From the NCBI GenBank assembly GCA_051453625.1, contig JBOZIK010000001.1, positions 121,400,877-121,463,931 on the forward strand: a stretch of 63,055 nt of DNA. Reading direction: 5' to 3'. Shown in pieces: positions 24,000-35,600 of this stretch. The stretch is from Welwitschia mirabilis (Eukaryota > Gnetophyta > Gnetopsida > Welwitschiales). The translations under genes and the position numbers were made by a program. Every line of letters starts with the position of its first letter. Position 1 is the stretch's first letter. Under the pieces are notes generated by a model. It did not search any database and was not told the DNA's origin. It was given only the letters and a program-made list of their open reading frames with translations.

Positions 24000-25130
24000 T
24001 TGATAAAAATAAGTATATAGTAAAACATGGTAAAATGAATGAGTCATTACTTATAGCAACTAGACACAAAAATGTTTACTATGTAAATCAGTCAAATGAT
24101 TCCATTTGTCTCTGTTCTCATGTTCAAGAAGACATTGTCTAGCATCAGTGTTTAGGTCACATTAGTTTTGATATTTTGAATAAAATATGTCATGATGAAA
24201 TTTTTAAAGGACTTTCAAAACTTTCTATTACTAACAAATTCTTTTGTGATGCNNNNNNNNNNNNNNNNNNNNNNNNNNNNNNNNNNNNNNNNNNNNNNNN
24301 NNNNNNNNNNNNNNNNNNNNNNNNNNNNNNNNNNNNNNNNNNNNNNNNNNNNATAAAATATGTCATGATGAAATTTTTAAAGGACTTTCAAAACTTTCTA
24401 TTACTCACAAAGGCTTGTGTGATGCTTGTAAAAAAGGATAACAAACTATAACATCTCATAAAATAATTAGTGATATTACTACTAGCAAGCCATTAGATTT
24501 AATTTATATGGATTTGGTTAGCCCTATTCAAATGGTAAGCTTATCTAAAAAAAGATATTTTTTAGTCATGATTAATGATTTTTCTAGATTTTCTTGTGTA
24601 GCCTTTATTCATGCAAAATATGATGTTTATGATAATTTCATAGGATTTACAAGAAACTCCAAATTTACAAGGGATATGTAATTAAGAACATTTAAAGTGA
24701 GAGTTTGAAAATGAAAGATTTGAATTTTATTGCAACTCTAATGGAATTAGCCATGAATTCTCAGCTCTAAAGTCTCCTCAACAAAATGGGATAGTGGAAA
24801 GAAAAAATCAAACTCTATTAGATATGGTAGGAGTTATGTTAAATGACAAAGATATTCCAACAAGATTTTGGGCTGAAGCAGTGAACACATCATGTCATAT
24901 TTTTAACAAAGATTATTTAAGTCTTGGAACTTCTAAAACCCCATATAAACATTGAAAAGAAAAGAAGCCAAATATACGTTATTTCAAAACCTTTAAAAGT
25001 AAGTGCTTCTTCTAAGAGATAGAAAGTATTTGGTGAAATTTGATTCTAAATCTGATAAAAAAATTTTCTTAGGGTACTCTTAATCGAGTAGAGCTTATAG
25101 AGTGTTTAGCAAATGTACTCTTTATATGGA
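24000..25130 (+). pseudogene. Copia pre-integrase and integrase
   Basis: The HHCC zinc-binding region reads HQCLGH (about 24142) and CDAC on the far side. The first catalytic Asp lies in YMDLVSPIQM (about 24508). SPQQNGIVERKN at about 24770-24805 is the third block. The second catalytic block near 24690 is scrambled by deletion and a stop. The part at 24253-24352 is a 100-N gap flanked by near-identical 70-base copies, so the real frame there is uncertain. Confidence 0.84.
24181..24430. other. 100-N gap flanked by duplicated sequence
   Basis: The sequence ataaaatatgtcatgatgaa and about 50 more bases end at the gap (24181-24252) and start again right after it (24353-24424), nearly identical. 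This is the signature of two contigs whose overlapping ends were not merged. Confidence 0.85.
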
Positions 25131-25489
25131 AAAATCTATAAATGTAAAAATTCATGAGGTTCCTGATACCTCGAAATCCTTTGAACCTAGTGAATATTTA
25201 GTTTCTTCTTCTTTCTACCATAACATAGATGACACAAGATATAAGACAATACTAAAAATCAAAGAACTCAAGGATCATCTTTTGGACTTAATCATTGGAA
25301 ATGTTCAACAAGCTATTATCACTAGGAACTCTCTTAAAAATTTTAGTGCACATATTTATTTGTTATATCAAGTGAAACTAAGGATCTCAGAGGATGCTAA
25401 ATCTAACCCATGTTAGATGAATGTAATGCAAGATGAACTTGAACAATTCTCTTAAAATCAGATATGATCTCTTATTCTAAAACTAGCTG

Positions 25490-26260
25490 AAAAAAAGTTA
25501 TAGGCATAAAATGGATTTTTAAAAATAAATTAAATGAAAAGAATGATATTACCAAAAACAAAGCTAGTCTTATGGCTTAAAAGTACTCTCAAATAGGAGT
25601 ATATTGTAGCAATACATTTACTCTTGTTGCTAGACTAGAGTCTATAAGGATGTTTCTAGCTTTTTCCTGCTACAAGAAAATCAAAGTTTTTCAAATGGAT
25701 GTAAAAAGTGCTTTTCTAAATGGACACATTAAAGAAGCAGTTTATGTGAATAACCACAAGGCCTTACTGATTTTCATGAATCAGATTATGTGTGCAAACT
25801 TAACAAGGCTTTGTATGGATTAAAATAAGCTCCTAGAACATGGTATGAAAAGCTTTTCTATTTTTTACTTTAGCATGGTTTTACTAAAAGATCCATTGCT
25901 AGTACTTTATTTGGAAAAGTATTAAATGATAATTTAATTTTGATTCAAATCTATGTGGATGAAATTATTTTTTGATCAACTAATGAAATATTATCAAATG
26001 ATTTTATAAATTTGATGAGTTCTGAGTTTGAAACAAGTATGGTTGGACTAGTTAACATGTTTTGAGGCCTATAAATCTAACAACATGAAGATGGTATCTT
26101 TATAAGTCAAAAGAAATGCTCCTCAGATCTAATCAAAAAATTTAAACTTGAAAATGTCAAGTGTATGGACTCTTTAATGGCCATGAACATCAAACTTTCT
26201 CTTGATGAAGATGACAAGGATATGGATCAAAAGTTATATCATAGTATTATATAAAGTCTA
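25490..26260 (+). pseudogene. Copia reverse transcriptase
   Basis: The thumb-fingers start reads FTLVARLESIRMFLAFSCYK (about 25620-25675), then FQMDVKSAFLNGH at about 25690-25730 with the first catalytic Asp. A TAA at 25826-25828 interrupts LYGLK-stop-APR. The catalytic box is IYVDEIIF (YVDE at 25952-25963), so the last Asp of YVDD is Glu, followed by a TGA. The enzyme is inactive by several independent lesions. Confidence 0.86.
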
Positions 26261-26329
26261 TTGTATCTAATAGCTAATCATCCTAAGATACCAAAGTAAA
26301 CCAAAGGAATCTCATCTTATTGCTGCAAA

Positions 26330-26890
26330 GAGGATACTTCGCTATGTAAAAGGTACTCTTGATTTTGATTTATAGTTTTCAAATAATACTCCCTTAAGAT
26401 TAACACATTATAGTGATGTGGACTGGGTTCGTTACAAAGATTATTAAAAGAGTATAAGTGGTGGATGTTTCTTCTTTGGAAATTGCCTCACAGCCTGGTA
26501 TAGTAAGAAACAATACTTTATATCCCTCTCCATAGGCAAAGCTGAATACATAGCTGCTAGAGCTAGCTACACTTAGATACTATAGATGAAAGAAACTTTA
26601 AAGGACTATGGCCTAAACATTATAGAAGGTCTCATTCTATGCGACAATTTAAGTGTCATTTAAATCATTCATAACTCAGTTCAACATACTTACACCAAGC
26701 ACATCAATCTAAGGTATTACTTTATCTAAGACTTGGTAGAAAATAAATTTATTACCCTAGAATATATTTGTACTAGAAATCAATTGGCTGATATTTTTAT
26801 AAAACCTTTATCATCTAATCACTTTACTAATCTTTATTACTTTTTAGGTATCATGTCTGAAAAGGACTTGAAATACCCAGACTCAACTAA
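26330..26890 (+). pseudogene. Copia RNase H
   Basis: Motifs in order: RYVKGTLDFDL (about 26340), THYSDVDW (26405) with the first acidic residue, SLSIGKAEYIAARASYT (about 26525-26575) with the catalytic Glu, and a C-terminal HINLRYYFI segment (26700). Single stops break the frame. The Pol frame ends near 26896. Confidence 0.85.
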
Positions 26891-26896
26891 ACAGTA

Positions 26897-27478
26897 GAGT
26901 TTAATTAATGGGTTCAAAACGTTTTTTTGTAATATCAAATCAAAACCTAGTCGACCTCCTCTGTAAAGTGGGGTGACGGTCTGTCTTTCAATTCTTACTG
27001 TTAAATTTATTTCTTCTCTAGATTGACCAAATCATATATTTGATTTAACTAAATTTATCTTAGCTTCTTGTTAAATCTTCCAGTCAATGAATCAACTATC
27101 ATTTATTCTAAGGTCAACCTCATTTAGAACTTTTCTTGGTTAGATCAGGTTGACCACTACTTTTATTTAGGTCAACTAACTTTGTTTTAGTTTTTACTAT
27201 AAAAATCTTCATCTCTTCTCTTTTTATTTAAGATTGATCACTATTTTACAGTTCCATTTTTTAAAAAATTTACACAGGTCGACTGACCTTGATGATCGGT
27301 CACCCACATTTAAGGCGATGCATTGCGGATTTTTAAATCTGTCTGCCCTTCTCAAATCTCTCATATTTTTTTTCCTCTCTTATTATTTTCCTTAGCTCTT
27401 GTGGCCCACTCTTCATCTTTTTTACATTTTTCTTTATATTTGATCTTCAAATGGATTCTTAGTAGTCAAGAGATGGTT
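26897..27478 (+). other. Spacer between pol and env-like frame
   Basis: No protein motif is seen. It contains several ggtcgacc- and gtcgac-like words (for example 26948, 27139 and 27276), resembling those of the LTR. Confidence 0.5.
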
Positions 27479-28330
27479 TCAAGAAGAGAAGAAAGAAGGT
27501 TGTTGTCAAACCCCCTGGTTACATTTTTTTAAGAATGAGTATAGAGCAAGTAGAATATTTTAAAAAACATTTTGAGTCCAGCCTAATTAGTTTGGAAAGG
27601 ACCTGTGAACCTATTCAGTTTCTTCTTGAGGAAGTAAACTAGAGTTACTTCCTTCATGTTTTAGGCACAAGTTATCCATTAATCACTAGGTTATTTTATT
27701 TAAATGCTAGATTTAATGCTTCCCATTTCACCTTTATTACTTTTATTTTTGATCATGAAATGCACATTACTACTAATCTAATAGCTTTCCTCACTAGGCT
27801 ATCTCAAGGAAACTTGGGAGAATATTAGCCCATGGCTATGTCCTTTGAAGAAAATGACATTGCCACTCAACATGTATGTGGTACTACTCTTACCTAGAAG
27901 AAGATACTCAAAGCTTCACAGCTTCTTTCCAAGTTTCGTTTTTTGTACCTGATTCTGTCTTATAATTTCCTTCTTGTTGTCAGGTACAGAGATGAACTCT
28001 CGAACTACTGTGTCTTTCTTCTCTACTCATTGGATTAGAGATGTGACATTGATGCTTCTAGCATCATGCTAAAATATATGGTGAATCGGTTTTAGCCTCA
28101 CAAGAGGCACTCCCTACCATACCTTTTCTTATTACACAGATTTTTCAGCACTTTGAGATTCTGCATCTTACTTGGTAGGAGATTTAGAAGTCCATGGAGC
28201 CCACTGACCATGCTAATCTTTCTATGATGCACATTTTTGAGGAACCTGCTACTTCATCTAGGCCTAAGGTCAAAGCCTCTCATACTCTAGAAATTCTTCA
28301 TCTTCTATGTCATCTAATCTAGACTCTCGT
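27479..28330 (+). pseudogene. env-like ORF of nested Copia element
   Basis: A frame opening with ATG 27535 reads MSIEQVEYFKKHFESS; after a TAG at 27640-27642 it continues with LFYLNARFNASHF and HEMHITTNLIAFL, and later LSKFRFLYLIL. The FY-x-N block resembles the env-like ORF seen after pol in Sireviruses and Athila. At least four further TAG codons sit where Trp would be reasonable, fitting G-to-A decay. Function of such ORFs is not established. Confidence 0.55.
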
Positions 28331-28721
28331 ACTTAGCACATAAAGACTACTCTCATCACTAATGGTACTCCAATTGCTGATACTTCTCAAAGCAAGGGTA
28401 TCCAATCTTCTAAAGGATTGGAATCTGATTGAGTCTTGTGCTTTTCTCATTCTTGCTATCCTCCCTGTCCTTGATTTTGTCAAATAGGGAAAGAACACAT
28501 TGTAATTTTTTTGTCTTTTATGAATGTCAATGTAAAATGTATTTCTTCACTTGTAATTTAACTCTTGTGATTAATACAAAACATTTTTACTACTGGAAAT
28601 CTCTTTTGTCTAGACTAATTTTTATTTTCTGTAAAACTCATATTTATTTAATTTGATTACAAATTTATTTAATTAAGGAAAAACCCATATATCTAATTAA
28701 TGTTTTTCCTCGATCAATGAT

Positions 28722-28730
28722 AAAGGGGGA
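28722..28730 (+). other. Polypurine tract of nested Copia element
   Basis: The sequence aaaggggga lies three bases before the 3' LTR and is the plus-strand primer site. Confidence 0.88.
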
Positions 28731-28733
28731 TTT

Positions 28734-29996
28734 TGTTGAGAACCTATTATCATTGATCAAATTAACAAGTTTTTGTGGATTTAGTTATTATGTAGAGATT
28801 TTCCAGTACTAGGCGACCATTATATAAATCCAGATGATTAACTAGTTATATAAACATACTCTGAACATAAAGCAAGTAATTGTGTAAAATTATCCGGGTG
28901 ATCGGACTGTTAATAAGGTAAAATGTGCTTCAGGTTGGGGTGACTGAGATTTTAAGTCAGGGTGATCCAACTATTAATCAGATGAAGACCGTATGGATGA
29001 CCGTGCATGTTACCTAGGATGATCTACTTCTAAATTTGTAATAAACTGAGATAAAAGTAGGTGACTGCTCATATTATAAAAGGTGACCACATTACAATCT
29101 AGAAATTTTAGTCTGCAAATAGTAAAGGTGACCAAACAATTAATTAAGGGTGACCATATATTTCCCAAAATTGACCATAATGAGGTTAACTGATTATAAA
29201 TGTAGGGTAACCTAAATGAGATCGACCACATATTTACTTAAAGGTGACTGAGTGTTCATCTAAAATAAATTGATAAATTTATGTTAAGCTAGGGCAACCA
29301 AATGAATTATCATAGGGTGATCAAATGTTCTTGTTCAAATTTTGCAAATCTAAATTAAGCAAGGGTGGTCAAATTAAATAAAGAAGGGTGAATGAATGCT
29401 AGGACGACTAAGTATATTTTGAGGTCGACCTGATGTATTACAAATATAACCGTTATATTTTCGTAGTTCATCAAAAAGTGCAGAATCCATTACAATGATT
29501 CACTTCTTTTCTGTCAACTGTTACTTTTATGGTTTCTCTATTTAAGTACCTTTCCATTAGAATGAAAAACACTTTTTTTTGAGCATATAAAAAAACTATT
29601 ACATCAATCATTCTGTACTGGAATGACTGTGAGTTCAGATTTTTATTTAAGCTTCTTTTTGCACAATTTCTTGTAAGAGCTAACTGTACTACTTGTTTCT
29701 GTGGAGCATATCTTTGCATTTGCGCACTTTGCTTACTTACTTTCCATTGTGGTTGTGGATTAGCCTAAATATTATTTGGTGATTATATAGGTTTATGGTG
29801 AGCTTAAAAACCAATCTTTAAGATTAATCTATACCAGTTAGAGACAAGTGATCTAAAGGCTGAAGGGTGATGTCTATTCATCATTAAAAATATTTTGTGT
29901 ATTAGTATGTTTGATTTTTATTTACAGGTTATTAAAGTAGATGAATATTTGTATTATGACCTATTCACCCCCTCTAGGATCAATTTGTGATTCTAA
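28734..29996 (+). repeat. 3' LTR of nested Copia element
   Basis: It starts TGTTGAGAACC and ends GATTCTAA (final CA lost by mutation). It pairs with 21056-22293. Motifs of the type gggtgacc recur between 28820 and 29435. The frames at 29010-29231 and 29471-29719 on the minus strand lie within it and are not genes. Confidence 0.92.
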
Positions 29997-30001
29997 AACA
30001 T
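29997..30001. other. Right target-site duplication (aacat)
   Basis: Exact copy of 21051-21055, placed directly after the 3' LTR. Confidence 0.88.
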
Positions 30002-30830
30002 CTTTGCAGTGACATAAGGATTATACACTAATTGAAATAAATTAAGAATCCACACTTTAAACAAAAAAAGTATTAAAGGGGGTAAAATCGCCCAAATCCT
30101 AAGTGTAAAGTTAAAAGACTTATAGGATATCTACCTAGGTATTCCTATTTGAAATTGGCACAAGACGAATACATGGAATTACATCTTGGAATCCATCCAA
30201 AGGTAGTGCAATTCATGGTAAAATAACTTTATTTCATCCAAAACTAAAACCATTCTCATAAACTCTTGCTTATTTCCTCTTTATACATAGCTTCCATTAT
30301 CATCCCTTGAGAAATGTCATCCAAAAAAACAATAGGATCTTAAAGGATTTTATTTAATTAGAAGGTAAAAATCATCATCAAATTCATCTCTACAGATGGG
30401 AGACTATTACCTACCTAAGAGAATCAGGAGGTTGGGGGATTCAGAAACCAAAATATTACATCCTCACTAAAGCATGAAGAATTTTAAAGAAATTGCAAGA
30501 AGGAGGTTAGCCCTGGTGTAATTTAATCAATTATAAATATAGATATTGGACCATTGATCATGGGGATTCTTACCCAAGGAAACACCTTAGTAAAGCTCGA
30601 TAACTCATTAACTTAAACATCTGTCAGTTTGATTCAACCAAGCAAATCCCATTAAAGAAGTATAAAAAAGAGAATACATATAAGAAGTATTGGAAGGGAC
30701 AGATCCTAGAAAAAATTAAAGTCTTTTACTAGTTAAAAGACCACTAGAGAATTTTAACTAGAAACAAATTACTCAAAAGGGAATTTCAAGTGGACTCAGA
30801 TATCCCATCTGCTAGTCCAATTCAAAAATA
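30002..30830 (+). pseudogene. LINE reverse transcriptase, C-terminal part
   Basis: The frame resumes after the Copia insertion with segments typical of the region after the L1 palm: KTYRISTWVFLFE (about 30115), then HLYRWETITYLRESGGWGIQ (about 30387-30446), which precedes the end of RT in plant L1 elements. Frameshifts and stops are frequent. It proves that both sides of the Copia element belong to one LINE. Confidence 0.82.
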
Positions 30831-30929
30831 GCACAACATCTATTTCATTACTACTTTTTGAGTAAAGAATTAATCTCCATTGTGATGAAGTACTATCAAA
30901 CTTGTAACTCCCTTGATAGCATTTATTAA

Positions 30930-32400
30930 ATGGAATCCACCTGATACTTTAGTAGATTTGGTAGATCAAAAACAATATAATTTTTAATAATGCCCCCAAT
31001 CTTTTCCTATAAATACAGTAAGGAGGATCATACACCTTCACTTTCAAATTAAAGTTATAATGTAAGCCACACTAATAATTGAGCCTTCTGACACAAGCCT
31101 CTTTGAAGGATGTCCTGATCTGTGGGAAAAACTGTAGGCACTGGGATGGGAACCCCTCCTACATAAGCTTAGAAGAAACTAGAGGATTGATATCAACCCC
31201 TTATATATATGATGGATATAAGGATGCACCATGTTCTGAAGAATTGTAATAAGAATGCACCATGTTCTAAAGAATTGTAATATAAATCACTAAAGACTCC
31301 CTCTCTAGGCTACTGTAGATTCCTATAAAAGGAGAATGGATTCTATTTGAAAGCAGAGGGTAACATAAAGCACTCCAGTTCTTCCTCAGTGGGATTCCTA
31401 AATTGCCAAGTGGACACATTAGAAGAAAAGTGCTACTTCTCCCTATGGAGTCGGTGTAGAACTTGTGAACCGTTACTTCATCCAATCGAGAAATTACTCC
31501 AAACTTTTAGGTATCCATTTTGCTTTTCTCAAGGCTCTTGATTTAGGATACCAACTGAACCTGCCATTCTTTTTTATCAAATTTCTTCAATGGAAGGATT
31601 CTTCAAGGCACTTAGGCTTAGTCCTGATTCTTTGAAAAGTATCTCAAGAAATTAGAGTAAGAGAAGCCCCTCCCCCTCTCCCCCGTTGTCATCCTCACTA
31701 GACTCCCCCTAGGAGAACCTCCAAAAGAAGAATCTCTTCTGAAAGGAATCCTATTCTAGAGAAAATCACTATGCATAACAGCCCTAATAAGAGAGGGGTG
31801 ACTTCATCCCCATGTCATTTAGGGGAGATGTCTTCACACCTTGCCTAACAAAAGACAGCTGAGGAGCCTAACTCTAGCATAGCACATAAATCAGCTTAAG
31901 ATTAATCATCACCCACCTATCAAGAGTGAGGTAGGCATGCCTAGAGCTCCCCTACTCTAGTCTTAGGCCCCAACTCTTCACAAAAATCCACTTCATATTC
32001 TTTATCAATTAAAATCTCACCCCAACCATAAGAGGACATTGACATGAACATTGTTAGATGAGAGGTTTTGCTAGCAACCATTCAGGGGCTAAAGAGATAT
32101 CCCTTAATCACATTAGGACTCTCTTACAGAGCCATTCCTCAAGCCATTAAATTAAGATATAAGAATAAATCCCTACAACTACATTCAAACAAAAATCCAA
32201 TAGGTTTCAAAAAAATTAAAAAGATAAATTAAGTGTTTGAGTTCCTCTTTGATGATTTGAGCAGATTTCTTCTCGTCCATAATTATGATAACATGTTCCC
32301 ATTCTGTAGAAGGCTTTAATCCTGCTCCCTCAGATCTATTCCTTACCAAAACTAAGTTTTTTATAACTTCTGATCTCAAGGACCATTTTTGCCCTTAGTC
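30930..32400 (+). other. LINE 3' region with unexplained reading frames
   Basis: Between RT and poly(A) there are 1.7 kb, less AT-rich than the surroundings. Readable pieces include DTSLFEGCPDLWEKL (about 31090), HFAFLKALDLGYQLNLPFFF (about 31518-31577) and a Pro/Ser/Arg-rich stretch at 31660-31900. None gives a sure match; I do not see an RNase H. A 31-base unit (gatgcaccatgttct...) is duplicated at 31221-31282. Confidence 0.5.
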
Positions 32401-32652
32401 TATTAGCAGTACCATGTTTTTCTTTTTCTATATTTTTGCTTTTCTAGATAGATAGTTCCCCATGACTATATCATTGAGAAGCGGTTTATCCCCCATTTTG
32501 TTTTGTTTCTAAGTCCCCCCTTTACTAGCTAGTGAATTACTTTTCTTTTTCTTAACAGTTTAATTATCATGTTATTCCTAGGTGTTTTCGCCTCCTGATG
32601 TACATTTTCTAGCTTAATATATATACTTTTTTCAAAAACAAAAAAAAAAAAG
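32400..32652 (+). other. LINE 3' UTR and poly(A) tail
   Basis: The T-rich, stop-filled end (gatgtacattttctagctta, then atatatactttttt) is followed by an A run at 32641-32652. This end fits plant L1 3' UTRs. Confidence 0.78.
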
Positions 32653-35600
32653 AAATCTAATAGTTAGAAAAAAGAACTAAAAACCATAGTTTTATCAAAT
32701 TAAAGTAAAAATTTTATGAACATAATCATGTTAACAAATAGAAATAAATGATATAAGAATTAACCTTTTACTCTATCACTTAAATATTAATAATAATAAT
32801 ATTTTTTATTTACATGCATGTTTTCTTTATGTTTTAGTACTGTGTATAATAACATCCACATTGTTCACTCATACAAAAGATTATATTCTTGGTTTCACAT
32901 TTAAAAACTCGTAAATAATAAATCAATTGCAATAAAAATTTAATAAGAATTAAAAAAGGCAAAAAAAAGGGAAATCCATGTTTATACTTTAAAGTGCATA
33001 CTATGAATTTTTAAATTCTTAAATATCTTTATGTAGTGAACGTACATAAGTTCCTCTCTTTCTAGAAAAGGAAAATGGTTGCTATTATATTTGGTGTTTT
33101 TCCAACAAGTGGGGCAAGAGTTTTGTGAGCATACGCATAGGTCGATTGTGGCTAAGAGTAATGCATATACATACATAGGGGTGTGTGTGTATATATTATA
33201 CATATATGTTTATGTATGTGTGTATGTGTGTTTATAAATATATGTATATGTAAGTATGAATTTATCTATATAAAATACTTCTAGAAGATAAGATACTTTA
33301 GCATCCTTTTTGAGAATAAGAGAAAATCAGTTCTTTAAATAAGAAATAGAATAAAACTATTCAAGAAGATAGATAGGTGAGAATAATCTCAATAATCTAA
33401 GTAATTTTAGTTCCTCCTTAGATAACATGCTTCATGTGGTACTTACTTAATTAAGATGTTTTTATAAAAATGCAATTAAAGTATCTTCATAACATCAATC
33501 CCCTTTCTCTTCATTACCATGAGGAAGAATATTTTGTCTATTTCTTTTTGAAAATTATCATGGCGTAGTAATGTTTCAAGTGACTGAATAAGTTTTAGTC
33601 ACTAATAAAAACTTAAGAACTAATCTCCTTCATGCAAAAAATATGTTTTCTCTATAACTTTAAACATTATGGAATGCTATTAGGTAAGGCTTAAAATAGT
33701 GGCAAATTTTCACAAAATACACTAGTTTTTATGAGCCTAAAAATTTTTACTTTTAATTAGCATCATCCTTTTACTTGATTATCTTTCTTGCTAATAAATT
33801 CTCAATCATGAATATATTCATTATACTTGAGATAATTTTATTATAACTCCAACCCCTAATGATATATAAAGAAAATTCTAGGAGATCTCCTTTACATCTT
33901 TTAGAGATATTTCATCTTGATCACTATGGTCCATCTTGGATGAAGAAACATTATCATTATATGGAAAGCTTCATCCTTCCTTGATCATTGAGCATTTACT
34001 GGCTTACATGGACATGATGACACTGTATCCCATTATATCTTTTTCCACATCCTTCTTCTTCCTTCCTAAGAATGAGGACATTATTATTTTATGAGAAAAA
34101 TGCTTTACCAAGTCTACTAATGATTTTTTACTTTCATCTCTTGGTTTCATATTTACATTATTAGTTAATGAAATTTAATATTTTATATTTTTTCTTTGAT
34201 TTGGTTCTATCATTAATGTATTTTTGATTATTTTTAATGGAATAAGAATCTTCAATATTCTTTTCATGATTTATTAAAATGATGGTTACTTTAATGTTTT
34301 GGTAGAGTTTTAAGGTTAAAATGATAATGTATTAATATTTATAACATCTATGTTATTAAAGCCAAACATTAAGGATAAACACCATATCCTATTGTAATAT
34401 TAATCTAATTTATTAAAATCTTGTTCTTGAACTGAAAAAGTAAATTAAAAAAAATGGCCTTTCATAAAAAAAATAGTTTAATAAAATAATAATAGTAATA
34501 AAATTATGAATAATTAAAAAAACACATTTAAATATATTTATAATCTAACAATATTTTTAAAAAAATTGAGTAAAAGAATGTAATCTTTTTCAATTAGGAA
34601 AAAACTTTAAATGTAACCACAAAGATCTTGTAACATAGAGGAAGGTCACTTAAAAAAAAACACAAAGTTCTTAAGAAATTTAGCTAGTAACTAATACTCA
34701 ACACTAAAACATCTATTAACTTGAACCCTAAGAAACTTATCATTGAAGGTTTATGATCTAATTTTATTTATACACACACTCTCTTTAAGAGGAAAGGAAA
34801 AAAGCAAATTTGAGATACACAATTAAAACTTAAAGGAAGACTCATAAGTAATCATGATTAATTAAATATTATCTTAAATAAATATAGTAATAAAACACAT
34901 ATACAGGTATACTTAAGAAAGCCAAAAAGATAATCACAATGAGATCATTTTACTTTGTTGGTTATGGCTAACTTACAAGCCATTAGCCTTTAATGTCATA
35001 CATTAGATTTTATTTGTAGTTTTTATATTCCATTAGCCAATATGTTATTAGAAGTCATGTGTTAAGCTGTTTAGATGATGTCATTTTATTATAGAAACAT
35101 AACGTATGGGAAAAGGTCATGTGTTATTATTTTACATTATTTGGTTAAAAGGTTTAAAATGCTAGGGTTTTAAACAGTATTGGTATCGTATTATCTTTAT
35201 ATGACTTCCTCTTTTAAAGTTTGAATGAAGTAGAAGGATCATTGATGTTGACTAATCTATTATTTCTAAAATTTGCGACTTTTTACTTTATGATATTTTC
35301 GTGACTTGATAACTTTCACATTTATACTACTACAAGCTTCATTTCATTACTGCTACAAAGTGTTTTTTACATACCTTAAGTGGCAAAATAAGTTTTCAAT
35401 ATTAATTATTAGTTTTAAAATGTTCTAAGGTTTTCTTTTAGTGAGTTTCATAAAGCTTTGTAGTTTATTTTGAATAAAATTGACCTAAAACATCACTTTG
35501 TGTTGAGTTTTTTAAAGCAAAAATAAGCCTAATTCATACCCATTCAGGTAAAACTTTGTTGTTTCATCAAAGGGAGAATATTTTATTTATTAAAATTTAG

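Larger units (their letters stand above)
21056..29996 (+). mobile_element. Near full-length Sirevirus-like Copia element nested in the LINE
   Basis: The 8.9-kb element has LTRs at 21056-22293 and 28734-29996, PBS, gag, integrase, RT, RNase H, a post-pol env-like frame and PPT, flanked by the exact target duplication aacat. The LTRs are clearly diverged, so insertion is old but later than that of the LINE. The Gag coiled coil, 1.2-kb LTRs and env-like ORF fit the Sirevirus group. Three N gaps (10, 553 and 100 bases) lie within. Confidence 0.9.
17805..32652 (+). mobile_element. Plant L1-type LINE, split by a nested Copia element
   Basis: The LINE has ORF1 with a zinc knuckle, an endonuclease, RT and a 3' poly(A). 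It is interrupted at 21055 and resumes at 30002 after one 5-bp target copy. The reading frame is broken in many places. The 5' end is hidden by the gap; aaaaagaaat just before the gap (about 17693) and aaaaagaaat after the poly(A) (about 32648) could be parts of a target duplication, but A-richness makes this weak. Confidence 0.85.

Noticed and set aside
23253-24069. Frames of 210-255 codons across the 553-N gap
   Set aside because: Only the first 63 plus-strand codons (Gag tail) are real sequence; the rest is gap.
29010-29719. Two minus-strand frames of 73 and 82 codons
   Set aside because: They lie within the 3' LTR and recur in decayed form in the 5' LTR; not genes.
33179-33250. Interstitial telomere repeat
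   Set aside because: The run is TG/TA microsatellite and lacks the TTTAGGG unit.
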